Notes: generated by a model from the sequence alone, not told the origin. A DNA stretch of 30,000 bases from Glandiceps talaboti (GCF_964340395.1 NC_135561.1:23498486-23528485), one strand, 5' to 3'; positions 8,475-19,980 are shown, numbered from the stretch's first letter. Translations and numbers: made by a program.

Positions 8475-11130
8475 ATGCTGGTGTCGGGTAGTGTCACTGT
8501 CAAAGAAATGTGTAGGGTCCTGTCATGACATTTGTATAGGGTAGTGACAGGACTCTGGTGTAGGGTACTGTCAGAGAAATGTGTAGGGTCCTGTCATGAC
8601 ATTTGTATAGGGTAGTGACAGGACTCTGGTGTAGGGTACTGTCAGAGAAATGTGTAGGGTCATGTCATGACATTTGTATAGGGTAGTGATAGGACTCTGG
8701 TGTAGGGTACTGTCAGAGAAATATGTAGGGTCATGTCATGACATTTGTAGAGGTGTAGTGACAGGACTCTGGTGTAGGGTACTGTCAGAGAAATGTGTAG
8801 GGTCATGTCATGACATTTGTATAGGGTAGTGACAGGACTCTGGTGTAGGGTACTGTCAGAGAAATATGTAGGGTCATGTCGTGACATTTGTATAGGGTAG
8901 TGACAGGACTCTGGTGTAGGGTACTGTCAAAGAAATGTGTAGGGTCATGTCATGACATTTGTATAGGGTAGTGACAGGACTCTGGTGTAGGGTACTGTCA
9001 GAGAAATGTGTAGGGTCCTGTCATGACATTTGTATAGGGTAGTGACAGGACTCTGGTGTAGGGTACTGTCAGAGAAATGTGTAGGGTCCTGTCATGACAT
9101 TTGTATAGGGTAGTGATAGGACTCTGGTGTAGGGTACTGTCAGAGAAATATGTAGGGTCATGTCATGACATTTGTAGAGGTGTAGTGACAGGACTCTGGT
9201 GTAGGGTACTGTCAGAGAAATGTGTAGGGTCATGTCGTGACATTTGTATAGGGTAGTGACAGGACTCTGGTGTAGGGTACTGTCAGAGAAATATGTAGGG
9301 TCATGTCGTGACATTTGTATAGGGTAGTGACAGGACTCTGGTGTAGGGTACTGTCAAAGAAATGTGTAGGGTCATGTCATGACATTTGTATAGGGTAGTG
9401 ACAGGACTCTGGTGTAGGGTACTGTCAGAGAAATGTGTAGGGTCATGTCATGACATTTGTATAGGGTAGTGACAGGACTCTGGTGTAGGGTACTGTCAAA
9501 GAAATGTGTAGGGTCATGTCATGACATTTGTAGAGGTGTAGTGACAGGACTCTGGTGTAGGGTACTGTCAGAGAAATGTGTAGGGTCATGTCATGACATT
9601 TGTATAGGGTAGTGATAGGACTCTGGTGTAGGGTACTGTCAGAGAAATGTGTAGGGTCATGTCATGACATTTGTATAGGGTAGTGACAGGACTCTGGTGT
9701 AGGGTACTGTCAGAGAAATATGTAGGGTCATGTCATGACATTTGTATAGGGTAGTGATAGGACTCTGGTGTAGGGTACTGTCAGAGAAATGTGTAGGGTC
9801 ATGTCATGACATTTGTAGAGGTGTAGTGACAGGACTCTGGTGTAGGGTACTGTCAGAGAAATGTGTAGGGTCATGTCATGACATTTGTATAGGGTAGTGA
9901 CAGGACTCTGGTGTAGGGTACTGTCAGAGAAATGTGTAGGGTCATGTCATGACATTTGTAGAGGTGTAGTGACAGGACTCTGGTGTAGGGTACTGTCAGA
10001 GAAATGTGTAGGGTCATGTCATGACATTTGTATAGGGTAGTGACAGGACTCTGGTGTAGGGTACTGTCAGAGAAATGTGTAGGGTCATGTCATGACATTT
10101 GTATAGGGTAGTGACAGGACTCTGGTGTAGGGTACTGTCAGAGAAATGTGTAGGGTCATGTCATGACATTTGTAGAGGTGTAGTGACAGGACTCTGGTGT
10201 AGGGTACTGTCAGAGAAATGTGTAGGGTCATGTCATGACATTTGTATAGGGTAGTGACAGGACTCTGGTGTAGGGTACTGTCAGAGAAATGTGTAGGGTC
10301 ATGTCATGACATTTGTATAGGGTAGTGACAGGACTCTGGTGTAGGGTACTGTCAGAGAAATATGTAGGGTCATGTCATGACATTTGTATAGGGTAGTGAC
10401 AGGACTCTGGTGTAGGGTACTGTCAGAGAAATGTGTAGGGTCATGTCATGACATTTGTAGAGGTGTAGTGACAGGACTCTGGTGTAGGGTACTGTCAGAG
10501 AAATATGTAGGGTCATGTCATGACATTTGTATAGGGTAGTGACAGGACTCTGGTGTAGGGTACTGTCAGAGAAATGTGTAGGGTCATGTCATGACATTTG
10601 TATAGGGTAGTGACAGGACTCTGGTGTAGGGTACTGTCAAAGAAATGTGTAGGGTCATGTCATGACATTTGTATAGGGTAGTGACAGGACTCTGGTGTAG
10701 GGTACTGTCAGAGAAATGTGTAGGGTCATGTCATGACATTTGTATAGGGTAGTGACAGGACTCTGGTGTAGGGTACTGTCAGAGAAATGTGTAGGGTCAT
10801 GTCATGACATTTGTATAGGGTAGTGACAGGACTCTGGTGTAGGGTACTGTCAGAGAAATGTGTAGGGTCATGTCATGGCATTTGTATAGGGTAGTGACAG
10901 GACTCTGGTGTAGGGTACTGTCAGAGAAATGTGTAGGGTCATGTCATGACATTTGTATAGGGTAGTGACAGGACTCTGGTGTAGGGTACTGTCAGAGAAA
11001 TGTGTAGGGTCATGTCATGACATTTGTATAGGTGTAGTGACAGGACTCTGGTGTAGGGTACTGTCAGAGAAATGTGTAGGGTCATGTCATGACATTTGTA
11101 TAGGGTAGTGACAGGACTCTGGTGTAGGGT
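8475..11130 (+). repeat. 71-bp minisatellite, about 37 copies (intron 2)
   Basis: The phrase TGTAGGGTACTGTCAGAGAA recurs with an exact 71-bp spacing (for example 8561, 8632 and 8703). Units differ mainly at a few sites: GTATAGGGTAG versus GTAGAGGTGTAG, CATGTCATGACA versus CCTGTCATGACA, and GAAATGTG versus GAAATATG. Most units contain the 12-bp perfect palindrome ATGTCATGACAT. Both ends are degenerate. The array occupies most of intron 2 (8170-11540). Minus-strand open frames of 75-81 codons across it are by-products of the repeat. Confidence 0.97.
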
Positions 11131-11160
11131 ATCATCAGGGAATTTGTGTAAAATGATACT

Positions 11161-11346
11161 ATCAGGATGTTTATACATGGTACTGTCAAGGTGTTGATAT
11201 ACATGATATCAGGATGTTTATACAGGGTACTGTCAAGGTGTTGATATACATGATATCAGGATGTTTATACAGGGTACTGTCAAGGTGTTGAAATACATGA
11301 TATCAGGATGTTTATACATGGTACTGTCAAGGTGTTGATATACATG
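11161..11346 (+). repeat. 47-bp tandem repeat, about 4 copies (intron 2)
   Basis: ATCAGGATGTTTATACA begins at 11161, 11208, 11255 and 11302, a period of 47 bp. GGTACTGTCA inside this unit also occurs in the neighbouring 71-bp unit, so the two arrays may share an origin. About 190 bp of non-repetitive intron follow before exon 3. Confidence 0.92.
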
Positions 11347-11540
11347 GTGTAGAGTATTTTGGTAAGAAATACTTAGTTATATACTCTGTCAAACCCTTAT
11401 TAAGTACAGTGTAGTGTAATATTGTCATATCTCATACCATACATACATATATTATGTTTTTATAACTAATGCACCAATTATAAGTATACCTGAATTAATT
11501 TGACATTGAAATCTTATCATGTTGTGTTTTTACATTGTAG

Positions 11541-11663
11541 GTTTATTTACCATTGCTTTGTACTGATGGAGCACAGACATATGGAGGTGTTAGTGCTGAC
11601 AAATTGATGGACGTCCTTCACAGACTTATGGGTACATTAGAAGTCACACATGGACACATGGAG
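11541..11663 (+). CDS. Axonemal dynein heavy chain, coding exon 3 (residues 116-156)
   Basis: Acceptor TTTTTACATTGTAG, donor GAG|GTAATC, phase 0 on both sides, 41 codons. The peptide starts VYLPLLCTDG and ends THGHME. It corresponds to the region of outer-arm heavy chains where a hydrophobic helix (V-x-x-P-L-L) is followed, about 40 residues on, by a G-K-x-L-L-P-L-P turn; here that turn is completed by exon 4. The intron that follows is 6.15 kb and almost wholly tandem repeat. Confidence 0.82.
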
Positions 11664-11763
11664 GTAATCTACATTATTTTCTCTCTGTTGCTAAGTCTAC
11701 TTCTTTGCTTTTCAAGTGTTTGTATGAGATATTGATGCTACAAATAAGTTAGTCTGTGAACAT

Positions 11764-14700
11764 GTGCATACAACACTGTATATCAGTAGAGTTGTGAATA
11801 GAACACTGTATATCAGTAGAGTTGTGAATACAACACTGTATATCAGTAGAGTTGTGAATAGAACACTGTATATCAGTGGAGTTGTGGATACAACACTATA
11901 TATCAGTGGAGTTGTGAATAGAACACTATATATCAGTAGAGTTGTGAATACAACACTGTATATCAGTAGAGTTATGAATACAACACTATATATCAGTGGA
12001 GTTGTGAATAGAACACTGTATATCAGTAGAGTTGTGAATAGAACACTGTATATCAGTAGAGTTATGAATACAACACTGTATATCAGTAGAGTTGTGAATA
12101 GAACACTGTATATCAGTAGAGTTGTGAATACAACACTGTATATCAGTAGAGTTGGGAATACAATACTGTATATCAGTAGAGTTGTGAATACAACACTGTA
12201 TATCAGTGGAGTTGTGAATACAACACTGTATATCAGTAGAGTTGTGAATACAACACTGTATATCAGTAGAGTTGTGAATACAACACTGTATATCAGTAGA
12301 GTTGTGAATACAACACTGTATATCAGTAGAGTTGTGAATACAACACTGTATATCAGTAGAGTTGTGAATACAACACTGTATATCAGTAGAGTTGTGAATA
12401 CAACACTATATATCAGTAGAGTTGTGAATACATTGTTTATTAGTAGAGTTGTGAATACAACACTGTATATCAGTAGAGTTGTGGATACAATACTGTATAT
12501 CAGTAGAGTTGTGAATACAACACTGTATATCAGTAGAGTTGTGAATACAACACTGTATATCAGTAGAGTTGTGAATACAACACTGTATATCAGTGGAGTT
12601 GTGAATAGAACACTGTATATCAGTAGAGTTGTGAATAGAACACTGTATATCAGTAGAGTTGTGGATACAACACTGTATATCAGTAGAGTTGTGAATACAA
12701 CACTGTATATCAGTAGAGTTGTGAATACAACACTGTATATCAGTAGAGTTGTGAATACAACACTGTATATCAGTAGAGTTGTGAATACAACACTATATAT
12801 CAGTAGAGTTGTGAATACATTGTTTATTAGTAGAGTTGTGAATACAACACTGTATATCAGTAGAGTTGTGGATACAATACTGTATATCAGTAGAGTTGTG
12901 AATAGAACACTGTATATCAGTAGAGTTGTGAATACAACACTGTATATCAGTAGAGTTGTGAATACAACACTGTATATCAGTGGAGTTGTGAATAGAACAC
13001 TGTATATCAGTAGAGTTGTGAATACAACACTGTATATCAGTAGAATTATGAATACAACACTGTATATCAGTGGAGTTGTGAATAGAACACTGTATATCAG
13101 TAGAGTTGTGAATACAACACTGTATATCAGTAGAGTTGTGAATACAACACTGTATATCAGTAGAGTTGTGAATAGAACACTGTATATCAGTGGAGTTGTG
13201 AATAGAACACTGTATATCAGTAGAGTTGTGAATACAACACTGTATATCAGTAGAGTTGTGAATACAACACTGTATATCAGTAGAGTTGTGAATACAACAC
13301 TATATATCAGTAGAGTTGTGAATACATTGTTTATTAGTAGAGTTGTGAATACAACACTGTATATCAGTAGAGTTGTGGATACAATACTGTATATCAGTAG
13401 AGTTGTGAATAGAACACTGTATATCAGTAGAGTTGTGAATACAACACTGTATATCAGTAGAGTTGTGAATACAACACTGTATATCAGTGGAGTTGTGAAT
13501 AGAACACTGTATATCAGTAGAGTTGTGAATACAACACTGTATATCAGTAGAGTTATGAATACAACACTGTATATCAGTGGAGTTGTGAATAGAACACTGT
13601 ATATCAGTAGAGTTGTGAATACAACACTGTATATCAGTAGAGTTGTGAATACAACACTGTATATCAGTAGAGTTGTGAATAGAACACTGTATATCAGTGG
13701 AGTTGTGAATAGAACACTGTATATCAGTAGAGTTGTGAATACAACACTGTATATCAGTAGAGTTGTGAATACAACACTGTATATCAGTAGAGTTGTGAAT
13801 ACAACACTGTATATCAGTGGAGTTGTGAATAGAACACTGTATATCAGTGGAGTTGTGAATAGAACACTGTATATCAGTAGAGTTGTGAATACAATACTGT
13901 ATATCAGTAGAGTTGTGAATACAACACTGTATATCAGTAGAGTTGTGAATGCAACACTGTATATCAGTGGAGTTGTGAATAGAACACTGTATATCAGTAG
14001 AGTTGTGAATACAACACTGTATATCAGTAGAGTTGTGAATACAACACTGTATATCAGTGGAGTTGTGAATAGAACACTGTATATCAGTGGAGTTGTGAAT
14101 AGAACACTGTATATCAGTAGAGTTGTGAATACAACACTATATATCAGTAGAGTTGTGAATACATTGTTTATTAGTAGAGTTGTGAATACAACACTGTATA
14201 TCAGTAGAGTTGTGAATAGAACACTGTATATCAGTAGAGTTGTGAATAGAACACTGTATATCAGTAGAGTTGTGAATACAACACTATATCAGTAGAGTTG
14301 TGAATACAACACTGTATATCAGTAGAGTTGTGAATACAACACTGTATATCAGTGGAGTTGTGAATAGAACACTGTATATCAGTAGAGTTGTGAATACAAC
14401 ACTATATCAGTAGAGTTGTGAATACAATACTGTATATCAGTAGAGTTGTGAATACAACACTGTATATCAGTAGAGTTGTGAATACAACACTGTATATCAG
14501 TAGAGTTGTGAATACAACACTGTATATCAGTAGAGTTGTGAATACAATACTGTATATCAGTAGAGTTGTGAATACAACACTGTATATCAGTAGAGTTGTG
14601 AATGCAACACTGTATATCAGTGGAGTTGTGAATAGAACACTGTATATCAGTAGAGTTGTGAATACAACACTGTATATCAGTAGAGTTGTGAATAGAACAC

Positions 14701-17660
14701 TGTATATCAGTAGAGTTGTGAATAGAACACTATATATCAGTGGAGTTGTGAATACAACACTGTATATCAGTAGAGTTGTGAATAGAACACTGTATATCAG
14801 TAGAGTTGTGAATACAACACTATATATCAGTGGAGTTGTGAATACAACACTGTATATCAGTAGAGTTGTGAATACAACACTGTATATCAGTAGAGTTGTG
14901 AATGCAACACTGTATATCAGTAGAGTTGTGAATAGAACACTGTATATCAGTAGAGTTGTGAATACAACACTGTATATCAGTAGAGTTGTGAATAGAACAC
15001 TGTATATCAGTAGAGTTGTGAATACAACACTGTATATCAGTAGAGTTGTGAATACAACACTGTATATCAGTGGAGTTGTGAATACAACACTGTATATCAG
15101 TAGAGTTGTGAATACAACACTGTATATCAGTGGAGTTGTGAATAGAACACTGTATATCAGTAGAGTTGTGAATACAACACTGTATATCAGTAGAGTTGTG
15201 GATACAATACTGTATATCAGTAGAGTTGTGAATACAACACTGTATATCAGTAGAGTTGTGAATAGAACACTGTATATCAGTAGAGTTGTGGATACAACAC
15301 TGTATATCAGTAGAGTTGTGAATACAACACTGTATATCAGTAGAGTTGTGAATACAACACTGTATATCAGTAGAGTTATGAATACAACACTGTATATCAG
15401 TAGAGTTATGAATACAACACTGTATATCAGTAGAGTTGTGAATAGAACACTGTATATCAGTGGAGTTGTGAATACAACACTGTATATCAGTAGAGTTGTG
15501 AATACAACACTGTATATCAGTAGAGTTGTGGATACAATACTGTATATCAGTAGAGTTATGAATACAACACTGTATATCAGTGGAGTTGTGAATAGAACAC
15601 TGTATATCAGTGGAGTTGTGAATACAACACTGTATATCAGTAGAGTTGTGAATACAACACTGTATATCAGTAGAGTTGTGAATACAACACTGTATATCAG
15701 TAGAGTTGTGGATACAACACTGTATATCAGTAGAGTTGTGAATACAACACTGTATATCAGTAGAGTTGTGAATAGAACATTGTATATCAGTAGAGTTGTG
15801 AATACAACACTGTATATCAGTAGAGTTGTGAATAGAACACTGTATATCAGTAGAGTTGTGAATAGAACACTGTATATCAGTAGAGTTGTGAATAGAACAC
15901 TGTATATCAGTAGAGTTGTGAATAGAACACTGTATATCAGTGGAGTTGTGAATAGAACACTGTATATCAGTAGAGTTGTGAATACAATACTGTATATCAG
16001 TAGAGTTGTGAATACAACACTGTATATCAGTAGAGTTGTGAATAGAACACTGTATATCAGTAGAGTTGTGAATACAACACTGTATATCAGTAGAGTTGTG
16101 AATACAACACTGTATATCAGTAGAGTTGTGAATAGAACACTGTATATCAGTAGAGTTGTGAATACAACACTGTATATCAGTAGAGTTGTGAATACAACAC
16201 TGTATATCAGTAGAGTTGTGAATAGAACACTATATATCAGTAGAGTTGTGAATACAACACTGTATATCAGTAGAGTTGTGAATACAACACTGTATATCAG
16301 TAGAGTTGTGAATACAACACTGTATATCAGTGGAGTTGTGAATACAACACTGTATATCAGTAGAGTTGTGAATACAACACTGTATATCAGTGGAGTTGTG
16401 AATAGAACACTGTATATCAGTAGAGTTGTGAATACAACACTGTATATCAGTAGAGTTGTGGATACAATACTGTATATCAGTAGAGTTGTGAATACAACAC
16501 TGTATATCAGTAGAGTTGTGAATAGAACACTGTATATCAGTAGAGTTGTGGATACAACACTGTATATCAGTAGAGTTGTGAATACAACACTGTATATCAG
16601 TAGAGTTGTGAATACAACACTGTATATCAGTAGAGTTATGAATACAACACTGTATATCAGTAGAGTTATGAATACAACACTGTATATCAGTAGAGTTGTG
16701 AATAGAACACTGTATATCAGTGGAGTTGTGAATACAACACTGTATATCAGTAGAGTTGTGAATACAACACTGTATATCAGTAGAGTTGTGGATACAATAC
16801 TGTATATCAGTAGAGTTATGAATACAACACTGTATATCAGTGGAGTTGTGAATAGAACACTGTATATCAGTGGAGTTGTGAATACAACACTGTATATCAG
16901 TAGAGTTGTGAATACAACACTGTATATCAGTAGAGTTGTGAATACAACACTGTATATCAGTAGAGTTGTGGATACAACACTGTATATCAGTAGAGTTGTG
17001 AATACAACACTGTATATCAGTAGAGTTGTGAATAGAACATTGTATATCAGTAGAGTTGTGAATACAACACTGTATATCAGTAGAGTTGTGAATAGAACAC
17101 TGTATATCAGTAGAGTTGTGAATAGAACACTGTATATCAGTAGAGTTGTGAATAGAACACTGTATATCAGTAGAGTTGTGAATAGAACACTGTATATCAG
17201 TGGAGTTGTGAATAGAACACTGTATATCAGTAGAGTTGTGAATACAATACTGTATATCAGTAGAGTTGTGAATACAACACTGTATATCAGTAGAGTTGTG
17301 AATAGAACACTGTATATCAGTAGAGTTGTGAATACAACACTGTATATCAGTAGAGTTGTGAATACAACACTGTATATCAGTAGAGTTGTGAATAGAACAC
17401 TGTATATCAGTAGAGTTGTGAATACAACACTGTATATCAGTAGAGTTGTGAATACAACACTGTATATCAGTAGAGTTGTGAATAGAACACTATATATCAG
17501 TAGAGTTGTGAATACAACACTGTATATCAGTAGAGTTGTGAATACAACACTGTATATCAGTAGAGTTATGAATACAACACTATGTATCAGTAGAGTTGTG
17601 AATACATTGTTTATTAGTAGAATTGTTTATACAACAACTGTATATTAGTACTAAGAGAGT
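11764..17660 (+). repeat. 30-bp minisatellite, about 195 copies (intron 3)
   Basis: The unit contains ACACTGTATATCAGTAGAGT and has a period of 30 bp, starting 100 bp after the exon 3 donor and ending about 155 bp before the exon 4 acceptor. Because 30 is divisible by three and one frame has no stop, two long open frames appear (11764-14295 and 14418-17648) that would encode the decapeptide VVNTTLYISR over and over. They are separated only by two 28-bp units near 14283 and 14400. Frequent variants are GTGAATAG for GTGAATAC, AGTGGAG for AGTAGAG, and a 27-bp unit with CATTGTTTATTAG at 12431, 12818, 13325, 14162 and 17605. The array lies between good splice sites and is an intron, not a coding exon. 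Confidence 0.97.
15001..17520 (+). repeat. 1260-bp higher-order duplication inside the 30-bp array
   Basis: Read line against line, 15001-16260 and 16261-17520 are identical. The shared variants include rare ones: the paired GTTATGAATAC units (15375/15405 and 16635/16665), the AGAACATTG unit (15777 and 17037) and the AACACTATATATC unit (16228 and 17488). The block is 42 units long. Identity is lost on both sides (before 15001 versus 16261, and after about 16310 versus 17570). Confidence 0.93.
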
Positions 17661-17816
17661 TGTGAGTGTAAAAGTGTATTGGTAGAGCTGGGAATGCAAC
17701 ACTTTATTGTTATTGGTAGGTCTGCGAAAAGAAGACTGCATATTTCAATATTGCATTATAAATAAGCCTGCCTTATGCACCTGTTTTTATAATTGCATGT
17801 TCTGTGTTAATTACAG

Positions 17817-17942
17817 GGTAAAATAATTCTTCCATTACCATCCATTGAAGTGTTAGCAGAAGCTGCAGCATTGCCTACCAGGAGGGCAGCTGTTATTCAT
17901 GTCTTAGAATCATCTGTCATAGGTTGGATCAAACAGATTCGA
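17817..17942 (+). CDS. Axonemal dynein heavy chain, coding exon 4 (residues 157-198)
   Basis: Acceptor GTTAATTACAG, donor CGA|GTGAGT, phase 0 at both ends, 42 codons. It opens GKIILPLPSIEVL, matching the G-K-T-L-L-P-L-P turn of DNAH9-type chains, and ends in HVLESSVIGWIKQIR (residues 184-198). A helix with a tryptophan followed by a basic residue and QI/QV at this point marks the beginning of the dynein heavy chain N-terminal region 1 (DHC_N1), the tail segment involved in heavy-chain and intermediate-chain contacts. Confidence 0.87.
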
Positions 17943-17994
17943 GTGAGTATCAGTTATGTTTGCAATACCATACACATATAGTGGTATGTACGCT

Positions 17995-18446
17995 GTGAGT
18001 GCACTAACACTGTCTATGCTGTGAGTACACTAACACTGTCTATGCTGTGAGTACACTAACACACTGTCTATGCTGTGAGTACACTAACACTGTGTATGCT
18101 GTGAGTATACTGACACTGTCTATGCTGTGAGTACACTAACACACTGTCTATGCTGTGAGTACACTAACACACAGTGTTTAGAGTACACTAACACACTGTC
18201 TATGCTGTGAGTACACTAACACTGTCTATGCTGTGAGTACACTAACACTGTCTATGCTGTGAGTACACTAACACTGTCTATGTTGTGAGTACACTAACAC
18301 ACTGTCTATGCTGTGAGTACACTAACACTGTCTATGCTGTGAGTACACTAACACTGTCTATGCTGTGAGTACACTAACACACTGTCTATGCTGTGAGTAC
18401 ACTAAACACACAGTGTTTATGCTTAGAGTACACTAACACACTGTCT
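17995..18446 (+). repeat. 26/28-bp minisatellite, about 17 copies (intron 4)
   Basis: Units read GTGAGTACACTAACACTGTC plus six bases, with a two-base AC insertion in about half of them. Most units carry both a donor-like GTGAGT and a branch-point-like CTAAC. The array begins 53 bp after the true exon 4 donor, which is itself GTGAGT. Its last CTAAC (18433-18437) lies about 37 nt before the exon 5 acceptor, a normal branch-point distance. Confidence 0.95.
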
Positions 18447-18473
18447 TACATGACATTGTATGATTTGTTACAG

Positions 18474-18695
18474 TTGGTATTAAAGCATGACCCAATTGCA
18501 GAGTTACACCATCAATTTGGAAGCAGACCTGGACCAATGGATGAGGTGCATATGTGGCAAGAAAGAAGAGATCAGTTACATTCCATCAACAAACAATTAG
18601 ATTCACCAATTGCTAGTGATATATTAATGAATCTAGATGAAGCAAACAGTACCTATTCACACTCATTTCACAATGTCAGAAAAGATATTTCAAAG
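18474..18695 (+). CDS. Axonemal dynein heavy chain, coding exon 5 (residues 199-272)
   Basis: Acceptor GATTTGTTACAG, donor AAG|GTAAAT, phase 0 at both ends, 74 codons. After LVLKHDP it carries EVHMWQERRDQLHSINKQL (residues 222-240). This is the DHC_N1 signature of an acidic residue, an aromatic W, a basic R, then a hydrophobic spacing to QL, seen in essentially all axonemal heavy chains (E-x-x-F/H-W-x-x-R-x-x-x-L). The rest of the exon is helical and polar, as expected for the tail. The following intron 5 (267 bp) is the only one in the window without any tandem repeat. Confidence 0.9.
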
Positions 18696-18962
18696 GTAAA
18701 TGCATCTGTATTCTATCGACACTACAGTCAGTGCAATATTAGTACTTCTACATTATGTAGTAATTGATACATATATATGTGTTGTTGATTTAGTGCTAGA
18801 ACTTTGTACTTTAAATCATTCAATAATACTGTTAACAGAGTCATTATTTTAAACTAAACCCTCAGTAGTGCTATTTGTGAGTTTAACTACACAGGCTTTC
18901 ATTTAGATTTTTTGTAAATCATACTGATCTTGTCTGTTTCCCTTCCTTATCTCTACCTTCAG

Positions 18963-19111
18963 GCATTGATGGAAACTAACGAGAATTTAAAATTTTTGAG
19001 TACCCTACTGCAATGGTTTGAACAGCTACACAGTGCAACTTCACCACCTGAAATGCTACGTCTATTTGCACCCCTGATACATACTATGACATTAGTGTGG
19101 ACACACTCCAG
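18963..19111 (+). CDS. Axonemal dynein heavy chain, coding exon 6 (residues 273-321)
   Basis: Acceptor CTCTACCTTCAG, donor CCAG|GTAAGA, ending in phase 2 with AG of arginine 322. The peptide holds NLKFLSTLLQWFEQL and then MLRLFAPLIHTMTLVWTHSR. The last part matches the DHC_N1 pattern in which a helix ends in L/I-x-x-I/V-W-x-x-S-x-Y-Y; W318 and the YY at 323-324 (next exon) are the conserved residues. The last 61 bases of the exon are partly repeated in the intron (66-bp period). Confidence 0.9.
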
Positions 19112-19176
19112 GTAAGAAATGCTATGTCTATTTGCACCCCTGAAACATACTATGACATTAGTGTGGACACACTTCA
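19051..19176 (+). repeat. 66-bp duplication of the exon 6 tail into intron 6
   Basis: The exon tail beginning AAATGCTACGTCTATTTGCA at 19051 recurs at 19117 with two substitutions over about 57 bp. The second copy diverges exactly where the splice donor should be (CTTCACATATC instead of CTCCAGGTAAG), so it cannot act as a donor. The 42-bp minisatellite starts right after it. Confidence 0.92.
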
Positions 19177-19178
19177 CA

Positions 19179-19980
19179 TATCATGTGGTCTGGGCATAGT
19201 ACGCCACACTTGGACTCACATGTCATGTGGTCTTGGCATAGTAAGCCACACTTGGACTCACATGTCATGTGGTCTTGGCATAGTATGCCACACTTGGACT
19301 CACATGTCATGTGGTCTTGGCATAGTACGCCACACTTGGACTCACATGTCATGTGGTCTTGGCATAGTATGCCACACTTGGACTCACATGTTATGTGGTC
19401 TGGGCATAGTACGCCACACATGGACTCACATGTCATGTGGTCTGGGCATAGTATGCCACACTTAGACTCACATGTCATGTGGTCTGGGCATAGTATGCCA
19501 CACTTGGACTCTCATGTCATGTGGTCTGGGCATAGTACGCCACACTTGTACTCACATGTTATGTGGTCTTGGAATAGTATGCCACACTTGTACTCACATG
19601 TCATATGGTCTGGGCATAGTACGCCACACTTGGACTCACATGTCATGTGGTCTGGGCATAGTACGCCACACTTGGACTCACATGTCATGTGGTCTTCGCA
19701 TAGTATGCCACACTTGGACTCACATGTTAAGTGGTCGGGGCATAGTATGCCACACTTGGATGTGCATGTTATGTGGTCGGGGCATAGTACGCCACACTTG
19801 GACTCACATGTTAAGTGGTCGGGGCATAGTATGCCACACTTGGATGTGCATGTTATGTGGTCGGGGCATAGTATGCCACACTTGGACTCACATGTTAAGT
19901 GGTCGGGGCATAGTATGCCACACTTGGATGTGCATGTTATGTGGTCGGGGCATAGTATGCCACACTTGGACTCACATGTA
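19179..19980 (+). repeat. 42-bp minisatellite, about 19 copies (intron 6)
   Basis: ATGTGGTCTGGGCATAGTA recurs every 42 bp (19183, 19225 and so on), with CGCCACACTTGGACTCACATG completing the unit in variants. The last third is a dimer structure of 84 bp in which GTTAAGTGGTCGGGG units alternate with TTATGTGGTCGGGG units (TTAAG at 19727, 19811 and 19895). As 42 is a multiple of three, open frames appear on both strands; they are intronic. Confidence 0.96.

Noticed and set aside
8475-11130. TAGGGT-rich units as interstitial telomere repeats
   Set aside because: TAGGGT occurs at fixed places in a 71-bp unit and never as a tandem hexamer.
11764-17648. Two giant open frames encoding decapeptide repeats, as possible structural protein genes
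   Set aside because: They lie between a good donor (11664) and acceptor (17816) whose flanking exons join in frame, the unit length is a multiple of three, and nothing like a signal peptide or unique terminal domain is present.
18696-18962. Search of intron 5 for a hidden tandem repeat
   Set aside because: No periodic unit was found; this short intron is a useful negative control for the others.
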